Under the pieces are notes generated by a model. That model was not told the DNA's origin. It saw only the letters and a list, made by a program, of their open reading frames with translations, and made no database searches. Both the position numbers and the translations under genes were made by a program. Positions 47,912-54,783 of a DNA stretch of 64,000 nt are shown here, one piece after another. Origin of the DNA: Chloroflexota bacterium (GTDB lineage: Bacteria > Chloroflexota > UBA11872). The number at the start of each line of letters is the position of its first letter. The first letter of the stretch is position 1. The DNA is taken from the NCBI GenBank assembly GCA_022824865.1, contig JAJDZD010000046.1, positions 62,001 to 126,000 on the forward strand, given 5' to 3'.

Positions 47912-47935
47912 AAGAGTTTTTTCCAAAAAACTCTT
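47912..47935 (+). terminator. Perfect AT-rich hairpin after the 47243-47890 gene
   Basis: Arms AAGAGTTTTTT (47912-47922) and AAAAAACTCTT (47925-47935) with a two-base CC loop, 11 bp perfect. It is AT-rich in a GC-rich genome and starts 21 bases after the stop. The U-run would be inside the stem, so it is not a textbook terminator, but it is the best candidate for ending this transcript. Confidence 0.5.
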
Positions 47936-48629
47936 GAGGCAAATCGGGGTGCATTCTGGCAGGGTTTGGGGCGTGGTTAGGGCGGCCTCAAGCGACGGGG
48001 GTGACGCGCGGCGAGACGGTCGGAAGATCCGCCGCCTGACGCGCTCGAGCGGGGAGCGGGAGCAGGAATCGGGCGGAGAGAGCTTGGCGAGGGACCGGAG
48101 CGGGGTGGGACGGTGGGTCGACAGGCGCGCCATCCACGTCAGCAGGGCGCGCAGAAGCGGGGGGAACCGGAGGCATGGCGGGAGGCGGAACAGCAGCGCG
48201 ACGAACCAAGTGGCGGACATCAGAATTCGGGTTGCAGGGCTTACCCCGATAGTGTACACTTTCTGGGAACAGGTGGCAAGTGGAGGGAGCAGTGGTTGGT
48301 GGCCAGAGACAAGGGTTACAGGTGGACGGAGTGATGGGGGAAGGAGTGAGCGGAGAGCAGTGAGAGATGGGAGAAGAGGGCGAGGAGAGGACGAGTCAGG
48401 AGGGTCAGACTGGGGCGGGTGTTGGGCTGGCGAGGTCGGGGATTGGACCGGCGCCGGTGATGGGGATGCCGGCAGTGACGGCAATGCAACTAACGCAGGC
48501 AAAGCATGCGTTGCTGACAGTGCAGGCAAGGCTGGCAGGGATTGTGTTGTCAGCGACGGGCGGGTGGAGAGGGTGGATGAGCCGGTGGCGGGGTATCCGA
48601 AACGGGCTGGGCCGACCAGGGCTGCTCCG
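47936..48629. other. Non-coding, repeat-bearing stretch before the methyltransferase remnant
   Basis: About 690 bp of purine-rich DNA with no credible gene. It holds one copy of the GTGAGCGGAGAGCAG repeat (48341-48380) and, at about 48462-48541, a segment similar to 59990-60060 (ATGCCGGCAGTGACGGCAATGC type). Long open frames here are artefacts of base composition. Confidence 0.5.
48341..48380 (+). repeat. Interspersed repeat, GTGAGCGGAGAGCAG family, copy 1
   Basis: AAGGAGTGAGCGGAGAGCAG followed by TGAGAGATGGGAGAA. Similar copies occur at 53521-53545 and 59245-59280. No coding sense; a genome-wide intergenic repeat is likely. Confidence 0.6.
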
Positions 48630-48803
48630 GTACGGGAACTGCGGCGGCGGACGCTGACGAATTTGTATAACGAGCGGCCGCAGTGGTTGGTGGATGCGCA
48701 TGGGGAGTTGGATGGGGCGGTGGCAGGGGCTTACGGGTGGGAGCCAGACGTTTCCAACGACCAGGCTCTCCGCAAGCTATTGGAGTTAAACTCGCGAGGC
48801 TAA
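48630..48803 (+). pseudogene. C-terminal remnant of a DNA methyltransferase
   Basis: The frame reads RRRTLTNLYNERPQWLVDAH, then LDGAVAGAYGW and a Leu-rich LRKLLELNSRG end before a stop. This matches my memory of the C-terminus of large class I SAM-dependent DNA methyltransferases of restriction systems (pattern TLTNLYN-RP-WL...LD-AV--AYGW...LL-LN). Only the last ~55 residues remain; no catalytic NPPY or SAM motif is upstream. A decayed restriction-modification gene is the simplest reading. Confidence 0.6.
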
Positions 48804-48840
48804 ACCTAAAGTCAATCCAAGTATCGATCAATGGGGATCC

Positions 48841-49584
48841 TTAGGTACGGATCTGACACTCGCCGCCTCCAGCAATGCTGCGAGCGCGCCTATAGGGACC
48901 AATTTTTCGCACACTCCAAGACGAAGCGCGCTGTTTCTCTTCGGCAGTGAGTTGGACCCATGTCTCTTCACTGATGCGACCCGGACTGGGACCGTCAACA
49001 AACACAGTTACGTTATCCGTCTTGTAGATGACCCAGAAGTCGGGCATGTGCTTGTTACCTAGTGAATCACGACAGTACGGACGCATGTGCGCAGGGGTTT
49101 CGCCACCAATTCTGGCTGATTCGTCCACCAGTATCTCCGTGTCATACAGGACTCTGAACGACTCACCACCCCGGAGACTGTGCGGCAATGACATCGTTGA
49201 ATCCCCGGCGGGCGAGAAAATGAGCTCGGCGGTTGTCTGATCGTTGTTGCCACTTTCTAGGGTTCTACCGATCTCAAATGCGAATGAAGTGATTTCGATG
49301 TTCCTAAATCCGACGTTGGCTACGGTGAAGCCGTCCTACGACTGTGTTGTCAGGTCGCCGGACGGCCCAGTATGACTCGAACTGTGACCTGTTGAGGTAA
49401 TCCGTACTGCAGGTTTTTCACGCTCTCGCTCCCGCCGATCTGATGCCGCAAGCAACCGGGATTGCACCTCGAGCAACTGAGCTTGTCTTCGAGTGAACCA
49501 CGCTTGCCCAAGAACTGCGACCGCAATGACGACCGTAAGGATGAGATTGATCAACTGCTCTGGCGTAAGTGGAATAGTCGTCAT
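48841..49584 (-). pseudogene. Membrane-anchored protein gene with an internal amber codon
   Basis: One continuous frame of 248 codons, broken only by TAG at 49336-49338. The first 82 residues have a membrane helix (INLILTVVIAVAVLGQAW) and a coiled region (RRQAQLLEVQSRLLA). After the TAG the same frame continues as DGFTVANVGFRNIEITSFA, a beta-rich domain, and then from ATG 49194 to the end (117 residues). TAG is an ordinary stop elsewhere here (e.g. uvrC), so a nonsense mutation is likely. Function unknown. Confidence 0.6.
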
Positions 49585-49957
49585 GTCCCCTCTTGTGATC
49601 TCGACTGCTCGACGATCGATGTGATTGGAGTCGTCGGATGTTGGTCTTGGCGATGAGTGTCCTCTCGGTGTGGATCTTATGCAAGTCTCGCCGGCATCTG
49701 CGTCAAGGCGTTGGCGCTCCGCGCCCTCAGCTAGTGGCCTTACGATTTAGCTCGCCACAATCGGCGGTGAACTGAGGGGTGGGTGCCCCAAAGAGGCTGG
49801 TCGGAGACGCGGCCCCTAAGGAGGATGGGGCAGGGAAGAGGGGGCGGGGAAAAGCTGAATCTAGCCTGAAGGGCTGAGATGACGCCAGTGAGGAAGGCCT
49901 CTCGCGGGAGAACTGAAGGGGGCCTGCGGGGGCGCGGGCCTCGAAGCAGCCACCTGC
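49585..49957. other. Intergenic stretch with no recognised feature
   Basis: About 370 bp between the amber-interrupted gene and the DUF4276 gene. The right half (49770-49930) is G-rich on the plus strand and looks like the low-information spacer DNA around the repeats. No gene, RNA or hairpin was convincing. Confidence 0.4.
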
Positions 49958-50560
49958 TCACGCGAGTGCGAGGAGCGTGTCTACGAATATCTTGGCACAT
50001 GGAGATGCGGTGGTGACTTTTTCCGGATCCAGACTGGCCAGGATTTCGAAGCTGTGCCGGCTCTTGTGGTAGCGGCCTCTTGTGGTGGCTCGGGTAGCCC
50101 GTTCAAGACCGCTGAGGACGTCTTGCTTGGGGACCTGTTCGATCTGCCTGGGATTGCCCGGCAGCGCATTTGGCCGGAACCCTTGCTGGTAGAAGTTAGC
50201 TAGCGCCTTGCGATCCGCGAGAAACCAGGATTCCATGACCTGGACCATGAGGTGGCATTGGTCGTTTGTTGCGCCAGTTGGGCGGGGCCAGGAGTCGCGC
50301 GTGTTCAGGTGAGTCCACGAGTTCTGAGCTGTGACCGGGGCTTCGGCATCGACCAGGAGCACGGCGATTCGAGTTCCTCTTTCGTGCGCTGTCTTGAAAG
50401 CGTCGTAGGCCTGCTGGCGGCCTCCGGCCGCCTCAATGCTGGGCAGTTTGCCTGCGAGGCCGGCCTCTTCGAGGAATGTCGCGAACGCTCGGCGGCACTC
50501 CCGATTCAGAGATTTCGACTTTCTATCGCCGCCGCCCTCAACGATGAGCTTGACGCTCAC
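49958..50560 (-). CDS. DUF4276 TOPRIM-like protein, partner of the AAA ATPase
   Basis: 200 residues. The family is recognised from KLIVEGGGDRKSKSLNRECR, IEAAGGRQQAYDAF, TGATNDQCHLMVQVMESWF and FRPNALPGNPRQIEQVPK. The N-terminus fits a TOPRIM fold: Glu8 in VEGGGD and the Asp71-x-Glu73 pair in VLLVDAEAPV are placed like the metal ligands of OLD-type nucleases. Its ATG overlaps the TGA of the ATPase gene by four bases, so the two are translated together. A nuclease effector is inferred. Confidence 0.85.
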   Translation of the reverse strand: MSVKLIVEGGGDRKSKSLNRECRRAFATFLEEAGLAGKLPSIEAAGGRQQAYDAFKTAHERGTRIAVLLVDAEAPVTAQNSWTHLNTRDSWPRPTGATNDQCHLMVQVMESWFLADRKALANFYQQGFRPNALPGNPRQIEQVPKQDVLSGLERATRATTRGRYHKSRHSFEILASLDPEKVTTASPCAKIFVDTLLALA

Positions 50561-51750
50561 CAGCGATTGCCGCCGATGTGACCGCTGGTCCAGATTTCGC
50601 CGAGGCGATATTTCTCAAGCCAGGGTTTGAGTTCCTCGGCGTTGAGCCGTTGGAGTTGGGTGGCGCCTTCGGATTTTTCGCAGACGATGATGGCCTCGGG
50701 CGTGTCCGAGAGGGCGTCAACAAGGATGTCGGAGTGGGTGGTGACAACTAGTTGGGTGCGGGTGGAGGCTTCGAGAAGGAGCTTGGCGACTTGCGAGATT
50801 ATGTCCGGGTGCAGGCCAAGTTCCGGTTCTTCGAGGCAGATGACGGGTGGGGGGGCGGGATGACAGAGGACCGAGAGTAGGCAGAGGTAGCGAAGCGTTC
50901 CGTCAGAGAGACGAGTGGCTGGTAAAGGATGGCGCAAGCTTGTTTCGTGAAAATATACTTGGACTCTCTGACCGCTTATGCTGGAGACAACATCCTCGAC
51001 CAATGGATTGAATACTCGGAATCGATCCATAATCTGTCTCTTTATCCCAGGACGATTTGAAAGATAGTTCATAACTAATGCGAGATTAGATGCATCCTCC
51101 AGTAAGTATTCTTGTTCGAGGTCAAAATCCTGAGGCTGACGAGGCAGAGAATTCGGGCCAAGATCCCATTCGCGATAGAAAGTAATGAGGTGAAACTGAT
51201 CGCCCAAGTAGGTCAACTCTGGGTATGTATCCGGGTCATTCCTCTGAGAAATAATCGACTGTTTACGATTCAATCTCCTGACGCGTCGTGTTGGTCTTGT
51301 AGTCTGCCCATCAGTGGCAATCGTAAGCACTGGCTCGCCGTCGTTATAGCGGTAATAGAACGTCACCTCATCATCGTCACTCTCGCAACGATGATCCTCG
51401 ACCGCTTCGTCCTGCAAATCAAAGCTCGTACCCGTCTCAGTAAAGGACAGAAGATATCTGAGTGGTATGGATCCTTTGGAGTTTTCGACCGTCGTAGCCA
51501 AGCTTGCTGTTCCGAGTTGACCAGCACCTTTCCAGAGCCATTCATGAATCCCACCCCCCTTGCGGATAGTCTCTTGCAGGTCGTGAGGTGTAGAGGCAAG
51601 GAGGGACAGAGCCTGGAGCACATTGGACTTGCCGGAGGCGTTGGGGCCGATGAGGACGTTGAGGGGTTCGAGCGGGAGTTCGGGGGTGTCGGGGCCGAAG
51701 GAGAGGATGTTCCGGAGGCGGATGGAGCGGAGGAAGCGTTTGCCGTCCAT
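50557..51750 (-). CDS. AAA-family ATPase of the OLD/RecF type
   Basis: 397 residues. Walker A IGPNASGKSNVLQAL at residues 34-48, signature-like RLSDGTLRYLCLL, Walker B VICLEEPELGLHP, and H-motif VVTTHSDILVDAL define an AAA15/AAA_21 ATPase with ABC-like head. The central 200 residues are variable. No TOPRIM domain follows the ATPase; instead the DUF4276 protein is encoded next. This is the organisation of split OLD or PARIS-like defence pairs (inference). A five-base gap free of promoter signals precedes only intergenic DNA upstream. Confidence 0.88.
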   Translation of the reverse strand: MDGKRFLRSIRLRNILSFGPDTPELPLEPLNVLIGPNASGKSNVLQALSLLASTPHDLQETIRKGGGIHEWLWKGAGQLGTASLATTVENSKGSIPLRYLLSFTETGTSFDLQDEAVEDHRCESDDDEVTFYYRYNDGEPVLTIATDGQTTRPTRRVRRLNRKQSIISQRNDPDTYPELTYLGDQFHLITFYREWDLGPNSLPRQPQDFDLEQEYLLEDASNLALVMNYLSNRPGIKRQIMDRFRVFNPLVEDVVSSISGQRVQVYFHETSLRHPLPATRLSDGTLRYLCLLSVLCHPAPPPVICLEEPELGLHPDIISQVAKLLLEASTRTQLVVTTHSDILVDALSDTPEAIIVCEKSEGATQLQRLNAEELKPWLEKYRLGEIWTSGHIGGNRW

Positions 51751-51956
51751 GGGTTACTCCAGCCGGGGCAGGGGGCGACGGGGGAGTTGGGGACGCGGTG
51801 GGGTCGGCGTTTCGGCGCGCGGGTGAGTGGCCAGAAGCCGAGTCTTGAGGGTTGGCTGTGCGAGCTTCCCGGGCTTCGATTGGGCGTGGGCGTTCACTTC
51901 GGCTGCGTCGGACGGCGGGTTGACCATTCTAGGGTGTGCCCCGGAACTGCCGGCGT

Positions 51957-52250
51957 CTAGTCCGAAGTGGTGCCGTCGCCCGTTGAGGCTTCGCCCTCAG
52001 GCTGCCGCCTAGACGCTTCGTCAGGCTTGACGCCGCCGGTTGTGCCCAGAGGTTCGGGTGGCGGCGGGCGCTCCGTGATTCGGGACGCGGACGAGTTAAC
52101 TCCGCCTTTCCACACCAAGCCGCCCTTGAAGACATAGTCGCCAGCGGACGTGGCGCGTCTGACGTCTTTGTTGGCTTCCAAATCGCTGCTTTTGTGCGCA
52201 GGTCGACCGAGACGTCGCAAGCCGCGCCGGAGCCTAGCGCGAAGTGTCAT
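51957..52250 (-). CDS. Small protein with RPPPPEP core (second paralogue)
   Basis: 97 residues with a basic N-terminus (RARLRRGLRRLGRPAHKS), then DYVFKGGLVWKGGVN, SRITERPPPPEPLG and an acidic/polar tail. It shares the pattern F-[KR]-G-G-L ... S-R-[IV] ... RPPPPEP with the gene just upstream. ATG at 52250 was chosen; it overlaps the preceding gene by 17 bases. No family recognised. It is the third gene of the DUF6338 cassette. Confidence 0.55.
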   Translation of the reverse strand: MTLRARLRRGLRRLGRPAHKSSDLEANKDVRRATSAGDYVFKGGLVWKGGVNSSASRITERPPPPEPLGTTGGVKPDEASRRQPEGEASTGDGTTSD

Positions 52251-52452
52251 CGTCTTCCGAGGGCGTCTGCTCGCCATTCCGCCGGCCGTTGCGCACGCCG
52301 GCCGCAATCATCTCCAGGGTGACGATCGGCTCAGGGGGTGGAGGACGCTGTTTGACTCGGGAGACATCCGGATTGCGGCCGTGTTTCGCCAAGCCACCTC
52401 GAAAGATATGACCTTTAAGCCACGCAGAGTCTTTTCTGTCGCTATCAGCCAT
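52234..52452 (-). CDS. Small protein with RPPPPEP core (first paralogue)
   Basis: 72 residues: WLKGHIFRGGLAKHGRNPD, SRVKQRPPPPEPIV and an acidic tail (EDDDTSR). Same core as the next gene, so the two are tandem duplicates. ATG at 52452 overlaps the end of the DUF6338-like gene by eight bases, implying coupled translation and joint function. Function unknown; the Pro run and basic patch suggest a protein-binding tail. Confidence 0.55.
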   Translation of the reverse strand: MADSDRKDSAWLKGHIFRGGLAKHGRNPDVSRVKQRPPPPEPIVTLEMIAAGVRNGRRNGEQTPSEDDDTSR

Positions 52453-53245
52453 CAGACAGTTTCTCTTCCTGGCTGTGTCCCGACCCTCGGTGGGGAAACT
52501 CGATGTGGACATCCGACCCACCTTTAGCGAAGTAGAGCAGCGGAACAGCCCCAGTCTGTTGTCCTTCACTATCGTACATTATGACGTCTTTCAGCAACAA
52601 CTCCCGCATTTTGCCCGTCTCAGAGAAGATATGCACCCAACCAGCATATATGATTCCGCGCTTAAAATCTCTCACATGCACGTATTCGACTTCCTCCCCG
52701 GATGACGCGAATGTAAAGTCCCAGACATCTTCGTGATCGTATTTACTGGTTGCCTTCATCAGAAAAAGAAGTTTGTTTAGCAACTTGTAGTTTGCTATAT
52801 AGATCCAGACGATTGCCAGCACGAACGACAGCACGGCAGAAACTATGATCTCGTCTACGAATTCACCCCGCAACAACCGGGTGGAACCTGGGCCATCAAT
52901 GCCGAAGTCCGAGAAATCTCGCCCGAATACCCTGTAGCCTACATACGCTATTGCATATGTCGACATACCAAACAGAAAAGCTCTAATTACAAATTCCGCC
53001 TGCCCAGGCTTTTCTTTCGCTGCGTAGCGCGCATCAATCTGGGCCCAGATCAGGCCGGGCAGGAAGATGATGGCGAACTGAACGAGGATGATGTCGATGA
53101 GGGTCAGACCTTCGACTGATGCGGCGGCCGACAGTGTTGGGTCAATGCCGCGCCGTACAGGGAACTGCGCGCTGCGTCGAACCGCCCATCCCACGCTCTC
53201 TGCGCAATCCCCGTTCGGGGGATTGGCCCGGCCACTTGAGGCCAC
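52445..53245 (-). CDS. DUF6338-like membrane protein
   Basis: The secure part has about 220 residues from LTLIDIILVQFAIIFLPGLIW. It has an N-terminal hairpin helix with the FLPG motif, two further membrane segments (AFLFGMSTYAIAYVGY and IIVSAVLSFVLAIVWIYI), and a cytoplasmic tail with VWDFTFASSGEEVEYVHVRD and GWVHIFSE, which fit DUF6338. The start is uncertain: no canonical codon precedes LTLID closely (a CTG lies at 53107), while GTG 53194 and ATG 53245 add residues read from repeat-like DNA. Confidence 0.65.
   Translation of the reverse strand: MASSGRANPPNGDCAESVGWAVRRSAQFPVRRGIDPTLSAAASVEGLTLIDIILVQFAIIFLPGLIWAQIDARYAAKEKPGQAEFVIRAFLFGMSTYAIAYVGYRVFGRDFSDFGIDGPGSTRLLRGEFVDEIIVSAVLSFVLAIVWIYIANYKLLNKLLFLMKATSKYDHEDVWDFTFASSGEEVEYVHVRDFKRGIIYAGWVHIFSETGKMRELLLKDVIMYDSEGQQTGAVPLLYFAKGGSDVHIEFPHRGSGHSQEEKLSDG
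53205..53225. other. Short perfect hairpin with CAATCCCC arms
   Basis: CAATCCCC, loop GTTCG, then GGGGATTG. It lies at the edge of the repeat-rich stretch and inside the doubtful N-terminal reading of the DUF6338-like gene, which argues against the longest start for that gene. Confidence 0.45.
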
Positions 53246-53324
53246 CGGTCTTGCAGGGACAGGGAATTTTAGCAGGAGGGACTCGGGAGTTTGGGCGCCG
53301 CCGATGGTGGTAGGACGCGGGTCT

Positions 53325-53350
53325 CCCTTCGACCAACTCAGGACAGGCTG
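53325..53350 (+). repeat. Interspersed repeat, CTTCGACAGGCTCAGGACAGGC family, copy 1
   Basis: CCCTTCGACCAACTCAGGAC followed by AGGCTG. Five more copies lie at 59388-59670 and 59913-59938, two of them in pairs. In the reverse direction it gives the sequence CCTGAGCCTGTCGAAG, known to me as a very common intergenic repeat in environmental bacteria. Confidence 0.65.
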
Positions 53351-53460
53351 AGCACGAGCGGAAGGTGGGCTGGGGGTGGTTGGCCGGAAGAGGCCGTCTC
53401 ACACGCGGCCCTTACGCCGGAGCGGATGCAGACGGCGGAGGCTGGGTTGCTGCGGGCTTT

Positions 53461-53510
53461 GTGGTTCGACACGGGCCTCCGACGGACTCCGGCGCGGCTC
53501 ACCACGAATG
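53461..53510 (+). repeat. Interspersed hairpin repeat, GGTTCGACACGG family, copy 1
   Basis: Begins GTGGTTCGACACGGGCC and ends CGGCTCACCACGAATG, with a variable middle (CTCCGACGGACTCCGG). The ends GTTCG and CGAA(C/T) are complementary, and the middle can fold. Confidence 0.6.
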
Positions 53511-53520
53511 GGGGGTGGGG

Positions 53521-53545
53521 AAGGAGTGAGCTGAGAGTAGTGAGC
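53521..53545 (+). repeat. Interspersed repeat, GTGAGCGGAGAGCAG family, copy 2
   Basis: AAGGAGTGAGCTGAGAGTAG then TGAGC; two to three differences from copy 1 at 48341-48380. Confidence 0.55.
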
Positions 53546-53706
53546 GTTGATGGTGCGGAAGGGTAGAGGGGAGAGCGCAGAGGAGTGAGATGGGGGGAAG
53601 AAAAGGTTGGTTGCCAGGGGTGGCTTGGGTGCGCTCTTGGGGTGGGTTGCTGCTGGGTCCCGGCCGGGGATGCCGGGATGACTGAGGGGTTGGTCGCCGT
53701 ATCTGG

Positions 53707-53755
53707 GTGGTTCGACACGGTCTTCCGCGGACTCCACACCGGCTCACCACGAACG
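53707..53755 (+). repeat. Interspersed hairpin repeat, GGTTCGACACGG family, copy 2
   Basis: Begins GTGGTTCGACACGGTC and ends CCGGCTCACCACGAACG. The middle differs from copy 1. Confidence 0.6.
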
Positions 53756-53827
53756 TTTGGGGCTGTGATGTTGGTTGCTCGGAAGACGGGTGGGTCACAG
53801 ACCCACCCCTACGAAAGACGGGGCCAA

Positions 53828-53877
53828 GTGGTTCGACACGGGCCGGTGGGTGCACCGGCCCGGCTCACCACGAACGG
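53828..53877 (+). repeat. Interspersed hairpin repeat, GGTTCGACACGG family, copy 3
   Basis: Begins GTGGTTCGACACGGGCC and ends CCCGGCTCACCACGAACGG. The middle GGGCCGGTGGGTGCACCGGCCC folds as a strong stem, so this copy is the most complete hairpin. It ends 10 bp before the stop of the SDR gene. Confidence 0.65.
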
Positions 53878-53887
53878 AAGGGACTGA

Positions 53888-54736
53888 TCAGTAGGGGAGT
53901 TGGGTGGTTGGGTTGTCCTGGATGTAGTGGGCCTGGGCGACGCCGAAGTTTTCCTGGATCTGGAGGGAGTGGCCGCCGTCGACGACGAGGGTGTGGCCGG
54001 TGATGAAGGAGGCGTCTTCGGAGCAGAGGAAGGCGACGGCGGCGGCGATGTCCTGGGGGCGGCCGCAGCGGCCGACGGGGTACTGGGCTTCGAAGAACTC
54101 GTAGCCGGAGGGGTTGTCGTCCCAGATGCCGGCCTGGATGTTCTCGGTGACGATGTGGCCGGGGGCGATGGCGTTGACGCGGATGCCGTCCCGGCCGTAC
54201 TCGACCGCCATCTGTCTGGTGGCGGCGATGAGGGCGGCTTTGCCGGTCTCGTAGACGAGGGCGCCGGGAGCCACAAGCAGGCCGTGGATGCTGGAGATGT
54301 TGACGATGCTGCCGCCGCCGGCCCGGCGCAGGTGGGGCACGCCGAATTTGGCGGACAGGTAGCTGGCCTTGACGAGGACGGCCATGGCGCGGTCGTAGAC
54401 GTCGGGCGGGACGTCTTCGGCACCACCGGTCACGGCTTCCATGGCGGGGTAGGCGTTGTTGACGATGATGTCGAGGCGGCCCCACAGATCTACGGCGGCC
54501 TGGATCATGGCCTGGACCTGGTCGATTTCACCGACGTGGGTGGCGCGAGCGGCGGCGACGCCGCCGGTGGCCTGGATGCGGGCGGCGCGTTCTTCGGCGC
54601 CTTCAGCGTTGATGTCGGCGATGAGGACGGATGCGCCTTCGACTGCGAGGCGTTCGGCGATGGCACCGCCGATTCCGGTGGCGCCGCCGGTGACGACCGC
54701 TCCGCGGTCCTGGAATCGACCGGTTGCTGCTGTCAT
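53888..54736 (-). CDS. Short-chain dehydrogenase/reductase
   Basis: 282 residues of the classical SDR family: cofactor motif VVTGGATGIGGAIAERL, DINAEG after strand two (NAD preference), IIVNNAYP, catalytic Ser in SIVNISSIHG, and YETGK with the Tyr-x3-Lys pair. C-terminal VAFLCSEDASFITGHTLVVDGG is typical. ATG at 54736 was chosen. Substrate unknown. It lies downstream of the Imm-Mrr gene on the same strand. Confidence 0.9.
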   Translation of the reverse strand: MTAATGRFQDRGAVVTGGATGIGGAIAERLAVEGASVLIADINAEGAEERAARIQATGGVAAARATHVGEIDQVQAMIQAAVDLWGRLDIIVNNAYPAMEAVTGGAEDVPPDVYDRAMAVLVKASYLSAKFGVPHLRRAGGGSIVNISSIHGLLVAPGALVYETGKAALIAATRQMAVEYGRDGIRVNAIAPGHIVTENIQAGIWDDNPSGYEFFEAQYPVGRCGRPQDIAAAVAFLCSEDASFITGHTLVVDGGHSLQIQENFGVAQAHYIQDNPTTQLPY

Positions 54737-54783
54737 GGATGCCTGTCCTTCACTGCGAGTCCGGTGGTTACGGGTGCGACGAG

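Larger units (their letters stand above)
53246..53887. other. Repeat-rich spacer between the DUF6338 cassette and the SDR gene
   Basis: About 640 bp with no credible gene. It holds one CTTCGACAGGCTCAGG-type repeat (53325-53350), one GTGAGCGGAGAGCAG-type repeat (53521-53545), three GGTTCGACACGG...CTCACCACGAACG repeats and the segment CCGGGGATGCCGGGATGAC (53668 on). Confidence 0.55.

Noticed and set aside
46061-48529. An 822-codon minus-strand open frame opposite the zinc dehydrogenase and its neighbour
   Set aside because: Pro/Arg/His-rich composition with no family motif; it lies opposite two clear genes and runs into repeat DNA, so it is a product of high GC.
47826-48803. A 325-codon plus-strand frame ending in the methyltransferase tail
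   Set aside because: Only the last ~55 codons look like protein; the rest is Gly/Arg/Ser-rich translation of repeat DNA and overlaps the preceding gene.
48841-49584. TAG reassigned as a sense codon in this genome
   Set aside because: Other clear genes (uvrC, the FecR-like gene, kamA) end properly at TAG, so a single nonsense mutation is simpler.
53205-53225. Rho-independent terminator
   Set aside because: No T-tract on either side, and no gene on either strand ends just before the hairpin; a repeat-associated hairpin is more likely.
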